Source of the DNA: Bernardetia sp.
Lineage (GTDB): Bacteria > Bacteroidota > Bacteroidia > Cytophagales > Bernardetiaceae
Length of the DNA: 64,000 nucleotides
Direction of reading: 5' to 3'
Assembly: GCA_020630575.1 (NCBI GenBank)
Contig: JAHDBD010000007.1
Span: 124,001 to 188,000 of the forward strand
Of the stretch, positions 1 to 8,261 are shown one piece after another (within the stretch, counting starts at the first letter, position 1; each line of letters starts with the position of its first letter). The notes under the pieces were generated by a model. The model searched no databases. It saw only the letters and a list, made by a program, of their open reading frames with translations, and was not told the origin of the DNA. The translations under genes and the position numbers were made by a program.

Positions 1-1
1 A

Positions 2-979
2 CTAGTATTTTATGCACTTGGTATTGGCTATCAAGTCAATCGTTTGGAGAGAGAAAAGTCAGATGCCCTTGCTGAAAACTTAGAGCTACAAAAAGAAACA
101 ACTACTCTTTTAGAGAAAAAAGTAAAACAAAGAACTGTAGAAATAGAACAACAAAAAGAAGAAATTGAAGCTATCAATACTACTTTAATGGAGCAAAAAG
201 GATTGATGGAAAAGCGAAATAATGATATTACTTCTAGTATAAACTATGCTAGACGTATTCAAGATGCCGTTTTACCAGACTTACGTTCTTTCAAACGTAG
301 TGTGCCTAATTGTTTTGTTCTTTATAAACCTAGAGATATTGTTTCAGGAGATTTTTATTGGTTTGCTCAAAAAGATAATAAAATTGTTTTAGCTGCTGCT
401 GACTGTACAGGACATGGTGTGCCAGGTGCATTTATGTCTATTTTAGGAGATTCTTATCTCAATCAGATTGTCAATTTACAAGGAGTTACAAAGGCTGATT
501 CTATTTTGAGTCGTTTACATGGACAGATTCGAAGAGCTTTACGTCAATCTAGTACAGAGAATAAAGATGGAATGGATATTTCTATTTGTGTAATTGATTT
601 AGAAAAGAATCAAGTTACTTTTGCAGGTGCAAAACGACCTCTTTTATATATTCAAGATGAAAAAATGGTTGAAGTAAAAGGAGACAAACACTCAGTAGGA
701 GGTTTTCAAACCAATGCTGAAAATTCATATACTTCACACCAAATTGATATTACCAAACCTACTTCTTTTTATATTTTTTCTGATGGTTATGTAGATCAGT
801 TTGGAGGAACACAAGGAAGAAAATTTATGATAAAAAGATTCAAAAGTCTTCTTTTAGAAATCCATAACGAACCCATGGTAAAACAAAGACAGCTTCTTGC
901 ACAACACTTTGAAGATTGGAAAGGAAATAACAAACAAATTGATGATGTAATTGTCGTAGGTTTTCAAATCGAACCTTAA
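2..979 (+). CDS. SpoIIE/PP2C-type serine phosphatase, C-terminal part (5' end outside window)
   Basis: Protein serine phosphatase of the SpoIIE/RsbU branch of the PP2C family, which normally removes phosphate from regulatory proteins. The reading frame is open to the left edge (codons from base 2), so the N-terminus is missing; the first visible residues are hydrophobic and look like the end of a membrane helix. A Lys/Glu-rich coiled coil follows, then the phosphatase domain. Metal-binding motifs are visible as SGDFYW, DCTGHGVPGAFMS and FSDGYVDQFGG. In Cytophagales such domains usually sit behind TPR or sensory membrane modules, so the missing part is probably a sensor (inference). It ends at a strong hairpin shared with the convergent gene. 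Confidence 0.88.
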   Translation, partial: LVFYALGIGYQVNRLEREKSDALAENLELQKETTTLLEKKVKQRTVEIEQQKEEIEAINTTLMEQKGLMEKRNNDITSSINYARRIQDAVLPDLRSFKRSVPNCFVLYKPRDIVSGDFYWFAQKDNKIVLAAADCTGHGVPGAFMSILGDSYLNQIVNLQGVTKADSILSRLHGQIRRALRQSSTENKDGMDISICVIDLEKNQVTFAGAKRPLLYIQDEKMVEVKGDKHSVGGFQTNAENSYTSHQIDITKPTSFYIFSDGYVDQFGGTQGRKFMIKRFKSLLLEIHNEPMVKQRQLLAQHFEDWKGNNKQIDDVIVVGFQIEP

Positions 980-1003
980 AGAGTTACAGATAAAAAGAAA
1001 TAT

Positions 1004-1041
1004 AAAAAGTCTAACTGATTTGATTATCAGTTAGACTTTTT
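1004..1041. terminator. Bidirectional terminator between convergent genes
   Basis: Perfect 15-bp inverted repeat (arms 1004-1018 and 1027-1041, stem core GTCTAACTGA) with an 8-base loop. It has A-runs on the left and T-runs on the right, so it can end transcription on both strands. It lies between the stop codons of the phosphatase and the PKD lipoprotein. Confidence 0.85.
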
Positions 1042-1063
1042 AGTGGTATTATTTCAAATTTTC

Positions 1064-2848
1064 TTAGTCACAATCATATTGATATTGTGTATTACTTGTA
1101 ATAGTAGTTCCTTGGACAAAAATAGTTGCTACACTAGTACGTAATAATCCTCTTGCATCAATAGTATTATTTACTTCACCTATGGTAGTTCCATTTCCAT
1201 CTTTTGAAACTGTCTTTTTAAGTTGGCAATCTTGATAAGTGTGTGTATCTGTTTGAGTAATTGTATTATTTGCATCATAAGTTTGTACAAGCTGTGGAAA
1301 ACTTCCTTCAATAGCTAAGAAGTTAGAAAATACCACATAACTATTCAATACTCCTGTTGTTGTATAATTCTCTGTACGAACTAAGCGATTATTTGCATCA
1401 TATTCCTCAATGCCGTAATCTGTCAGAGTTCCTGCTGCATCGTAATTATTTCCTCTTACAGTTTTGTTATTATTGCTATATTGAAATTCAACATAATTTT
1501 GTAATGAACCTCCGACTTTTGTTTCTGTTCTTGTTTTTAGTCCTTGTGCATTATATTGAAAACTTGTAACTAAAGTTCCTGCAATACTAGCTGTAGAGAC
1601 AGAAGAAATCTTTTTTATTCCATTTACAACTGTATAAGAGTATGTTACGGTAGTTGTAAAACCAGAACTGACAGTAGTAGTTTTTTCTACATAACATTCA
1701 GGCAAATTACATGGATTTGCATTTCCTCCTCCAGCTGCTGGTGCAATAGCAACAGTAGTAGATTGTTCACTCGTTCCTGCCGAATTAGAAACCACTAATT
1801 TTACATTAATATCTCCTTCTGTATCAAAAGTAAATTTTGGATTTTCTTCTGTTGAGCTAAAACTTGTACCTTCTGCTGACCATTGATAAGAAGTTGCATT
1901 TGTACTTTCATTTATGAAAGTCACTTCTTCTCCTGCCTTTGGGTTTTCTGGTGTAAAACTAAATGCTGCCACAGGAGCTGGTGTAGATGCTGTTACAGTA
2001 ACTTTTTGGGTGGTTTCATTTGCTCCTCCTTCTCCAGTAGCTACAAGTTTTACATTAATTTCTCCTGCTGCATCAAAAGTAAATTTAGGGTTTTCTTCTG
2101 TTGAGCTAAAACTTGTTCCTTCTGCTGACCACTGGTAAGAAGTTGCATTTGTACTTTCATTTGTAAAAGTTACCTCTTGTCCTGTTTGTGGAGTAGTTGG
2201 AGAAAAACTAAAGGCTGCGACAGGTGGAGTTTGTGTGGCTTCACTTATCGTAATTTTCTTGATAGTTTCGTTTGTACCACCTTCTCCTGTGGCTACAAGT
2301 TTTACATTAATATCTCCTGCTGCATCAAAAGTAAATTTTGGATTTTCCTCTGTGGAGCTAAAACTTGTTCCTTCTGCTGACCACTGATAAGAAGTTGCAT
2401 TTGTACTCTCATTTGTAAAACTTACTTCTTGTCCTGTTTGTGGAGTAGTAGGAGAAAAGCTAAATGCTGCAACAGGTGCTGGAGTAGTATTGTCTGCTGG
2501 TGCAACACTAACTTGCTTAATAATTTCTTTACTTCCTCCTTCTCCTGTGGCAACTAACTTTACATCAAAATTGCCCACTTCTGTAAAAGTAAATGTCGGA
2601 TTTTTGTCAGTAGAATTAAAATCTGTGCCTTCTGCTGACCAAACAAAAGTAGTTGCGTTTTTACTTGTATTATTGAATGTAACAGCCTCATCTACTTTTG
2701 GACTAACAGGAGTAAATGAAAAATCGGGTGTGGGAACTTTTGGAGTTTCTTCTTCTTCGTCCTTTTTAGAACAGCCTACAATAAACGAGAGTAAGATAAA
2801 AGAAAAGAAAATTCCTTTTAATGTAAATAAAAAATGATGTGATTTCAT
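1064..2848 (-). CDS. PKD-repeat lipoprotein with C-terminal YD-like region
   Basis: Surface or periplasmic lipoprotein of unknown function. A signal sequence ends in a lipobox (IVGC, Cys26) followed by an acidic stretch, as in exported Bacteroidota lipoproteins. Four PKD-type beta domains follow at about residues 40-118, 125-205, 210-290 and 290-375, each with the core F.W...TSF/DF...NP.FTF. Domains 2-4 are nearly identical. The last ~210 residues carry YD/RHS-like strands (YDANNRLVR and similar). PKD domains usually mediate binding between proteins or to sugars (family knowledge). No catalytic domain is visible, so an adhesin or structural role is likely. It is transcribed alone. Confidence 0.85.
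   Translation of the reverse strand: MKSHHFLFTLKGIFFSFILLSFIVGCSKKDEEEETPKVPTPDFSFTPVSPKVDEAVTFNNTSKNATTFVWSAEGTDFNSTDKNPTFTFTEVGNFDVKLVATGEGGSKEIIKQVSVAPADNTTPAPVAAFSFSPTTPQTGQEVSFTNESTNATSYQWSAEGTSFSSTEENPKFTFDAAGDINVKLVATGEGGTNETIKKITISEATQTPPVAAFSFSPTTPQTGQEVTFTNESTNATSYQWSAEGTSFSSTEENPKFTFDAAGEINVKLVATGEGGANETTQKVTVTASTPAPVAAFSFTPENPKAGEEVTFINESTNATSYQWSAEGTSFSSTEENPKFTFDTEGDINVKLVVSNSAGTSEQSTTVAIAPAAGGGNANPCNLPECYVEKTTTVSSGFTTTVTYSYTVVNGIKKISSVSTASIAGTLVTSFQYNAQGLKTRTETKVGGSLQNYVEFQYSNNNKTVRGNNYDAAGTLTDYGIEEYDANNRLVRTENYTTTGVLNSYVVFSNFLAIEGSFPQLVQTYDANNTITQTDTHTYQDCQLKKTVSKDGNGTTIGEVNNTIDARGLLRTSVATIFVQGTTITSNTQYQYDCD
1800..2640 (-). repeat. Tandem PKD-encoding DNA repeats, period about 250 bp
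   Basis: The block CCTTCTGCTGACC recurs at 1869, 2118, 2370 and 2628, a spacing of 249, 252 and 258 bases. Units 1869, 2118 and 2370 are almost identical for more than 100 bases around this block; the fourth is more diverged. This is an in-frame intragenic duplication that could expand or contract by recombination. Confidence 0.85.
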
Positions 2849-3098
2849 AATTAAAATAATTTTGATTGATAAATTGGAAAAATTAAAAAGGTAAATAGTT
2901 TTTTATTTGTCAATAAAGTTAAGAAGAATACAAAAAAGATGCTATACGTATAAATGGGTATTTTTATACTGTTATAGAATAGTTAGTTTCAAACTGAATT
3001 AGAAATTTCATTGAGATTGTATCAAAAATTCTCAAATTCTGCGTATCTTCGATAAAAATTTGATTCTAACTTGTTTTTGTTCTACTTTTTATTGAAAA

Positions 3099-3596
3099 AT
3101 GACTAGCTCTTTATCTAATTCTTCTTCCCATTCTACACAATTTGAATGTAAATCTATTGCTGAACTACCACAAGTAGCTCAAAAGGTTATTGATTTAGCT
3201 AACAAACTAAACAAGCGTATTTGGATATTAGAAGGTGATTTAGGAGCTGGAAAAACTACTTTTACAAAAGCTGTTTGCAAAGAGTTAGGTGTAAAAGAAA
3301 CAGTTAGTAGTCCTACTTTTGGACTCATAAATGAGTATCAGAGAACTAGTGGTGATTATGATAATCAAGATTCGCAAATCATTTATCATTGTGATTTTTA
3401 TAGAATTAATAACCCTAATGAAGTTTTAGAGTTAGGAATAGAAGAATATTTTGAAAAAGCAGAAGAAAATGGAAATTATTGTTTTATAGAATGGGCTTCT
3501 AAAATAGAACCTTTTTTGCCAGAACACTATTTGCAAATAGATATAGAAGTAAATCAAACTACCAATTCACGGATTTTAACTGTGCGTAGCTTATGA
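3099..3596 (+). CDS. tsaE: tRNA threonylcarbamoyladenosine biosynthesis ATPase TsaE
   Basis: TsaE is the P-loop ATPase that works with TsaD and TsaB to make t6A37 on ANN-decoding tRNAs in the cytoplasm. The Walker A motif is clear (GDLGAGKTT), as are SSPTFGLINEY and HCDFYRI, all characteristic of the family. The length (165 residues) is normal, with a short Ser-rich N-terminal extension of about 15 residues. Its stop overlaps the start of the alanine dehydrogenase gene by four bases (ATGA), so the two are translationally coupled. tsaD and tsaB are not in the window. Confidence 0.93.
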   Translation: MTSSLSNSSSHSTQFECKSIAELPQVAQKVIDLANKLNKRIWILEGDLGAGKTTFTKAVCKELGVKETVSSPTFGLINEYQRTSGDYDNQDSQIIYHCDFYRINNPNEVLELGIEEYFEKAEENGNYCFIEWASKIEPFLPEHYLQIDIEVNQTTNSRILTVRSL

Positions 3597-4825
3597 CTCA
3601 AGACGATGCCATCAAAAAATTAGTACAACAGTACGAATATTATCAACCTCAAGAAATGCTCGCCAAAGTACGTGAGCGTAATCAACAACTCACTATTGGA
3701 ATCCCAAAGGAAACCAATCACGATGAGTTTAGGGTTGCTATGCGTCCAGAAGCCGTTCGCTTGTTGGTAGCAAACGGACATGAAGTAGTCATCGAAACAG
3801 GTGCAGGCGAAAAATGTAAATATACTGACCACGAATACAGCGACGCAGGAGCACAAATAAAATATTCTTCAAAAGAAGTTTTTCAATCTGAAATTGTTTT
3901 GAAAGTAGCACCTCCTACTTTAAAGGAATTGGAGGAAATGCAAAGCAAAAAAACGCTAATTTCTACTTTGCATCTAGCTAATGTGACTCCTGAATATCTG
4001 CACGCCATTAATCGTAAAAAAATTACGGCTATTGCTTATGAAATGCTTGAAGACAAAGAAGGTGGTTTGCCTGTTGTTCGTTCGATGAGTGAGATTGCAG
4101 GAAGTACAGTGATGCTCATTGCAGCCGAATATTTAAGTAGTGCCAATGAAGGGCAAGGAATTATTTTAGGAGGAATTACAGGTGTTGCTCCTACAAATGT
4201 AGTTGTTTTGGGTTCTGGAACAGTTGGAGAATATGCCGCTAGAACAGCACTAGGACTTGGCGCAAGTGTGAAAGTTTTTGATAGTAGTGTTCCGATGCTT
4301 CGAAGAATAAAATATAATCTTTTGCAGCCCCATCTTTTTACTTCTATTTTTGATTTAGGCACTCTAAAAACAGCTTTAGAAGAAGCTGATGTAGTAGTGG
4401 GAGCAATTCGTCCAGAAAACGGAAGAACGCCTTCTGTTGTTACAGAAGAAATGGTATCTCGTATGAAACCAAATTCTATAATTATTGATGTCAGTATTGA
4501 TTATGGTGGTTGTATAGAAACTTCTGAAACAACTTCACATCATAAGCCGATTTATAAAAAATATGATGTCATTCATTACTGTGTTCCAAATATCCCTTCT
4601 CGTGTAGCAAGAACGGCAACAAATGCACTAAGTAATATTTTTGCGCCTTTGTTGTTGCGTGCTGGAGAGCTAGGAAGTATTGAAGAAATGATTTATGCTG
4701 ATATGGGTTTTGCAAAAGGTGTTTATAGTTATCAAGGAGGTTTGACAAACCAACACTTGAGTAAAAAATTCAATATGCGTTTTAAAGATATTAGTTTGAT
4801 TGCAGCAGCACAAAAAGGAATGTGA
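3593..4825 (+). CDS. ald: Alanine dehydrogenase
   Basis: NAD-dependent alanine dehydrogenase of the AlaDH/PNT family, interconverting alanine with pyruvate and ammonia. Visible family features are the N-terminal IGIPKE and RVAMRPEAV segment, the substrate-site lysine region (VLKVAPP), the catalytic histidine in STLHLAN, and a Rossmann fold with GSGTVGEYAARTALGLGA. At 410 residues it is longer than the usual ~370 because of an N-terminal extension of about 30 residues, seen in several Bacteroidota homologues (family knowledge). The start overlaps the tsaE stop. Confidence 0.9.
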   Translation: MTQDDAIKKLVQQYEYYQPQEMLAKVRERNQQLTIGIPKETNHDEFRVAMRPEAVRLLVANGHEVVIETGAGEKCKYTDHEYSDAGAQIKYSSKEVFQSEIVLKVAPPTLKELEEMQSKKTLISTLHLANVTPEYLHAINRKKITAIAYEMLEDKEGGLPVVRSMSEIAGSTVMLIAAEYLSSANEGQGIILGGITGVAPTNVVVLGSGTVGEYAARTALGLGASVKVFDSSVPMLRRIKYNLLQPHLFTSIFDLGTLKTALEEADVVVGAIRPENGRTPSVVTEEMVSRMKPNSIIIDVSIDYGGCIETSETTSHHKPIYKKYDVIHYCVPNIPSRVARTATNALSNIFAPLLLRAGELGSIEEMIYADMGFAKGVYSYQGGLTNQHLSKKFNMRFKDISLIAAAQKGM

Positions 4826-4830
4826 TTTTA

Positions 4831-4953
4831 CAGTAATCAGTGAGCAGTAATCAGTTACCAGTTGAATGAGAGTGAGAGGTTATATTTTAGAAGTAAGTGA
4901 AGTTAAAGTTTATATATTTGTATTTTTTCGTAATTTTTAATTTGTAATTGAAT
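4831..4953 (+). repeat. Intergenic repeat, copy A (CAGTAATCAG / TTTTTCGTAATTTTTAATT type)
   Basis: The left part holds repeated CAGTAATCAG-like words; the right part holds TTTTTTCGTAATTTTTAATT followed by TGTAATTGA. The same two parts in the same order occur at 43250-43345. Copy A ends directly at the start codon of the next gene. Confidence 0.5.
4913..4920 (+). promoter_or_regulatory. Candidate -7 box for the DUF4230 gene
   Basis: TATATTTG matches the Bacteroidota -7 consensus TAnnTTTG and lies 35 bases before the ATG at 4955. A convincing TTTG -33 box is not seen (TTTA at 4886-4889 at best), so the call is tentative. Confidence 0.35.
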
Positions 4954-4954
4954 C

Positions 4955-5662
4955 ATGACTAATTTCATTAAATCTCTTACTGCTCTTTTAATTGTCCTTT
5001 TACTTGGATTGGGAGTATATTATGCTATTCTTCGAAAAGATGCTAAGGAATTATTACAACCTAGAGAAACAGTTACAGAGACAAGTTTCAAAACAGTTTT
5101 GGAAGAAGTGGAAAGTTTAGGTAAACTAGAATTGGTAAAATATAACTTTAAAGATGTTATCGAACACAAGCAAAAAAATGGATATAGTTCTGTTTTAGAT
5201 TCAAAAGTGTTGTTGATTGTAGCTGCTGAAGCTGTAGGTTGTATGGATTTGACACGCATAAAAGCCGAAGATATTACCGAAGTTGGAGATTCTATCTATG
5301 TTCATTTGCCTGCCCCTGAGTTGTGTTATTACAAAATAGACCACCAAAAGTCTAAAGTGTATGATTCGGAATCATTACCTTTTATACAAGATGATAATTT
5401 GGTAGGAGAAGCCTTTGCAAAAGCTGAAAAACAAATCGAAAAAGCAGCTTTAGAATCTGGAATATTAGTTCAGACACAAGCCATGGCAAAGACAATGCTC
5501 AAACCACTCTTAGAAAATCTAACTAAAAAAACTGTTTTTCTGACTTTTGAGCCTATTTCTACAAAGGAAGAAATAAACCTTGAAAGTGAAGGAAATATCC
5601 AAAAGAAAAATATATTGAATAATCCGACTACAATTCAGTCTAAGAGTTTAGAAAAGAAGTAA
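4955..5662 (+). CDS. DUF4230 family membrane-anchored protein
   Basis: One N-terminal membrane helix (about residues 7-25) is followed by a soluble domain resembling DUF4230, a family of unknown function widespread in Bacteroidota and Firmicutes. The domain has the typical short strands including SKVLLIVAAEAVGCMDL and DSIYVHLPAPELC. It should face the periplasm. The C-terminus is polar and poorly conserved. It sits alone between ald and gldN; no partner is evident. Assignment to DUF4230 is from recalled family pattern, not a search. Confidence 0.65.
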   Translation: MTNFIKSLTALLIVLLLGLGVYYAILRKDAKELLQPRETVTETSFKTVLEEVESLGKLELVKYNFKDVIEHKQKNGYSSVLDSKVLLIVAAEAVGCMDLTRIKAEDITEVGDSIYVHLPAPELCYYKIDHQKSKVYDSESLPFIQDDNLVGEAFAKAEKQIEKAALESGILVQTQAMAKTMLKPLLENLTKKTVFLTFEPISTKEEINLESEGNIQKKNILNNPTTIQSKSLEKK

Positions 5663-5846
5663 TTAGATACAAATTTATACAGAGAAATTAAATAAACTAG
5701 AAGTTTATCAAAATTCGATGCAATAAAACAAAGAACCTCCGTTATAAAGGTATAACTACAAAATACTTTATGAAATTATTTAATCAAAAATGAATTTCTG
5801 TTTTGTAATTATTTTAATCTAAAAAAACAATTTAACTTTTATAGCA

Positions 5847-6728
5847 ATGAAAAAATCAACAAAAACTCTTTTGTGGGCTGGACTTTCTGTGTCTTTATTT
5901 TCTTCTCTTTTTACTACTTCATTTTCAAATGCTCAAGAATATGGCAGTTATGCAAACGATGGCTACAATCACAACTCTGTTCGTCCTGTACATGAATCTC
6001 ATATTATGTATCAAAAAAGTCTTTGGCATAGAGTTTCGTTAAAACAAAAACAAAACCGTCCGTTTTTTGCAACAGGAAATGAAATTACGGGACTTATAAT
6101 AGATGCAGTAAAACTAGGAATTATACGTCCGTATCAAAATGATTCTCTTCAAACTCGTATGAGTCAAGAAGATTTTTTGAGTAATATTCAGATTCCTAGT
6201 GATGATATACAGTATAATGGAATAGAACAAGTAATTTTTGAGCAACAAAATGATGTTTGGAACAATGATGATATTTGGGCAACTGAAGAAGAGTCAGGAG
6301 TAGAATCACAAGAGTTTTATGCAAATCAACTTTATACATTAGAAATAAAAACGGACGTATTTTTTGATAAAACACGCAGTCGAATGATTAATGATATTCA
6401 GACAATTAGTATTATTATTCCTGCCGAAATGAATCCAGTGACAGGACTTGAAAAAACGATTGCGACATTCTCTTACAAAGAACTAGTCCAAAATCTTTTT
6501 AGAGATAATTCTTCGGCTATTTATTATAACGAGAGAAATAATCAAGCACATCGAAACTTAGAAGAAGCCTTTGATTTGATGCTTGCAAATGGAACACTTA
6601 TAAAATATGCAAACGGAAAAGATGAGCATATTATGGATATATATGATGACCAACATGAGGCACTTTTAGCTTCTCAAAATTATCAAGCAAATATGATAGA
6701 ATATGAGAGTAATTTATGGGAAAATTAA
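5847..6728 (+). CDS. gldN: GldN-family type IX secretion/gliding protein, copy 1
   Basis: GldN (PorN) is a periplasmic partner of GldK in the ring of the type IX secretion machine, which exports adhesins and drives gliding. A signal peptide ends near SNAQE. The family signature follows: RPVHESHIMYQKSLWHRVSL, then NRPFF and a later MINDIQTISIIIPAE segment. At 293 residues the length is usual. Normally gldN ends a gldKLMN operon; here gldK, gldL and gldM are absent and a second gldN follows after 57 bases. Confidence 0.85.
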   Translation: MKKSTKTLLWAGLSVSLFSSLFTTSFSNAQEYGSYANDGYNHNSVRPVHESHIMYQKSLWHRVSLKQKQNRPFFATGNEITGLIIDAVKLGIIRPYQNDSLQTRMSQEDFLSNIQIPSDDIQYNGIEQVIFEQQNDVWNNDDIWATEEESGVESQEFYANQLYTLEIKTDVFFDKTRSRMINDIQTISIIIPAEMNPVTGLEKTIATFSYKELVQNLFRDNSSAIYYNERNNQAHRNLEEAFDLMLANGTLIKYANGKDEHIMDIYDDQHEALLASQNYQANMIEYESNLWEN

Positions 6729-6743
6729 ATTATACGCATTATC

Positions 6744-6767
6744 AAAACAGGGTTAAAACCCTGTTTT
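6744..6767 (+). terminator. Hairpin between the two gldN genes
   Basis: AAAACAGGGTT (6744-6754) pairs with AACCCTGTTTT (6757-6767). It ends in T-rich sequence 18 bases before the ATG of the second gldN, so it may attenuate read-through or separate the two mRNAs. Confidence 0.65.
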
Positions 6768-6785
6768 ATTAAAAAACAATTAATT

Positions 6786-7646
6786 ATGAAAAAGCTATTT
6801 TTTAAAATTTTTACTTTATTACTTGTACTAGTTGCAAGTAATTTTTGTTTGGCTCAAAACGCATTACGCCCAAATGAAAATAATATAGAAACAACGAAAA
6901 CAGAAAAAATCATTCAAGATGAAATAAATCCTTTCTCGCTTCGTCCAATTCCAAAATCACATATTGCTTTCCAAAAATCGATTTGGTTGCAAGTTTCTTT
7001 TAAACAGAAATCTAATTTACCTCTTTGGTATGCAGGTCATGAGCTTTCTAAATTTTTGATAGAAAATGCTTTGGAAGGAAAAATTACAGCTTATACAAAT
7101 GATAAATTAGAAACTATTTTATCAAAAAATGAGCTTTTAGAAAATTTGAAAATAGAAGAGAATTTTGAAAATGAAACAGCTAAGTTTGCATTCAATTCTG
7201 ATAATTCTATTCAAAATGATTCAACACAAAAATTAATTGACTTTTCAGAGCTTTCTATTTTAGAAATTAAGGAAGATTATATTTTGGATATTCAGCACTC
7301 AAGAATGGTTCACGATGTGATTGCTTTTACACTTATTTTGCCACAAAACAAAAATAGATTTACACAAAAGGTAGTGTCATTTTCATATAAAGAAATTATT
7401 GAAAAATTATATCGTCCACTCAAAGAAGATTATGTAGTCATCGAAACAACAAAAAGTAACGGACATATTCCCAATTTAGAAACACTGATGGATTCTCGTT
7501 TTTTTCATGGCTATATTGTCAAGTATGACAATTTTAAAGATGATTCTTTTCAAGACCAATATGATACTCAAAGAGAAGCCATTATAAAATCTATGCAATA
7601 TCATGAAAAATTGATTGAATTTGAGGCTTTTTTGTGGGATTATTAA
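6786..7646 (+). CDS. GldN-family type IX secretion/gliding protein, copy 2
   Basis: Second GldN paralogue, 286 residues. It has a signal peptide (about 1-23, ending near CLAQN) and the same core as its neighbour: RPIPKSHIAFQKSIWLQVSF, NLPLW and a SRMVHDVIAFTLILPQN segment. The two proteins align over their whole length but are clearly diverged, so the duplication is old. Flavobacterium johnsoniae also has a gldN/gldO pair with overlapping function (established knowledge), and this pair may be analogous. Confidence 0.8.
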   Translation: MKKLFFKIFTLLLVLVASNFCLAQNALRPNENNIETTKTEKIIQDEINPFSLRPIPKSHIAFQKSIWLQVSFKQKSNLPLWYAGHELSKFLIENALEGKITAYTNDKLETILSKNELLENLKIEENFENETAKFAFNSDNSIQNDSTQKLIDFSELSILEIKEDYILDIQHSRMVHDVIAFTLILPQNKNRFTQKVVSFSYKEIIEKLYRPLKEDYVVIETTKSNGHIPNLETLMDSRFFHGYIVKYDNFKDDSFQDQYDTQREAIIKSMQYHEKLIEFEAFLWDY

Positions 7647-7969
7647 TAATTATTTGACATGAACTTGTATATAAAGTATTGATTATCAAATTTTTAATTC
7701 AAATATCAAGTTGCGTTTCTTGATTATCAATATCATTTGGTGTATTTAAATTTTTTGTATAGAGTGAAGTTGAAGTAAAAATTGTCAGTGACACACCAAA
7801 ATAAACTAAAAGACTATTTCTAATCCCGACTTCACGTTAACATAACTGACCTAAAGTCATTTCCTTATTTCTCTAAATATCCTTTCATTCTATCAAAAAA
7901 ATAGAGTTTAATGAAGACTTTATTCGCTCAAAAAAGCCTTTGACAAAATTAATTCATAAAATTTTAAAA

Positions 7970-7992
7970 AAAAGTCGATTTTTTCGACTTTT
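7970..7992. terminator. Terminator-like hairpin
   Basis: AAAAGTCGA (7970-7978) and TCGACTTTT (7984-7992) form a perfect 9-bp stem with a 5-T loop. It lies 320 bases after the second gldN, far for a terminator, so it may instead insulate the downstream promoter. Confidence 0.5.
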
Positions 7993-8028
7993 CTCTAACA
8001 TTATTCGTCGTGCATACGTTTATTTTAC

Positions 8029-8036
8029 TAAATTTG
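8029..8036 (+). promoter_or_regulatory. Candidate -7 box for the acyl-CoA dehydrogenase gene
   Basis: TAAATTTG is an exact match to TAnnTTTG. No good -33 TTTG lies at the usual distance, which could point to an activator or to a false match. The predicted start of transcription (about 8043) would fall on the palindrome at 8045-8058. Confidence 0.4.
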
Positions 8037-8044
8037 TGATAATG

Positions 8045-8058
8045 GTATGCAAGCATAC
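8045..8058. promoter_or_regulatory. Palindromic operator candidate
   Basis: GTATGCAAGCATAC is a perfect inverted repeat directly downstream of the -7 box. The half-site GCATAC recurs at 8012-8017, and GTATGC recurs near 8155 opposite a CATAC. The position and spacing suit a dimeric repressor such as the TetR-type regulators that often control fatty-acid degradation genes (inference). Confidence 0.5.
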
Positions 8059-8261
8059 AAAAGGAGAGTAATTGACTTCTGTTCTGTATTTACAAACAAA
8101 CTCACACACAGTTTGAAGAAAGATAAATTAGCAACAAAGAATTACGAAGACTGTATGCAGATTCATACTCAAAAAAATAATATACTATAAACTGTTTTAA
8201 AAATTCATTCTGTTCACTTAAATAGATAGAGGAGTTTTTACTACCCAAACAAAAAACATAT

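Larger units (their letters stand above)
7647..8261. other. 615-base intergenic region upstream of the acyl-CoA dehydrogenase
   Basis: No convincing gene on either strand. It holds a terminator-like hairpin (7970-7992), a -7 box (8029-8036) and several GCATAC/GTATGC words, one pair of which forms a perfect palindrome at 8045-8058. The remaining left part (about 7650-7960) shows nothing recognisable. Confidence 0.6.

Noticed and set aside
1869-2640. Regular repeats as a possible CRISPR array
   Set aside because: The period is ~250 bases and the whole unit is in-frame PKD coding sequence, not 30-40-base repeats with unique spacers.
1357-2837. Several plus-strand frames opposite the PKD lipoprotein gene
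   Set aside because: They are antisense shadows of the repeated lipoprotein frame, without conserved motifs or start context.
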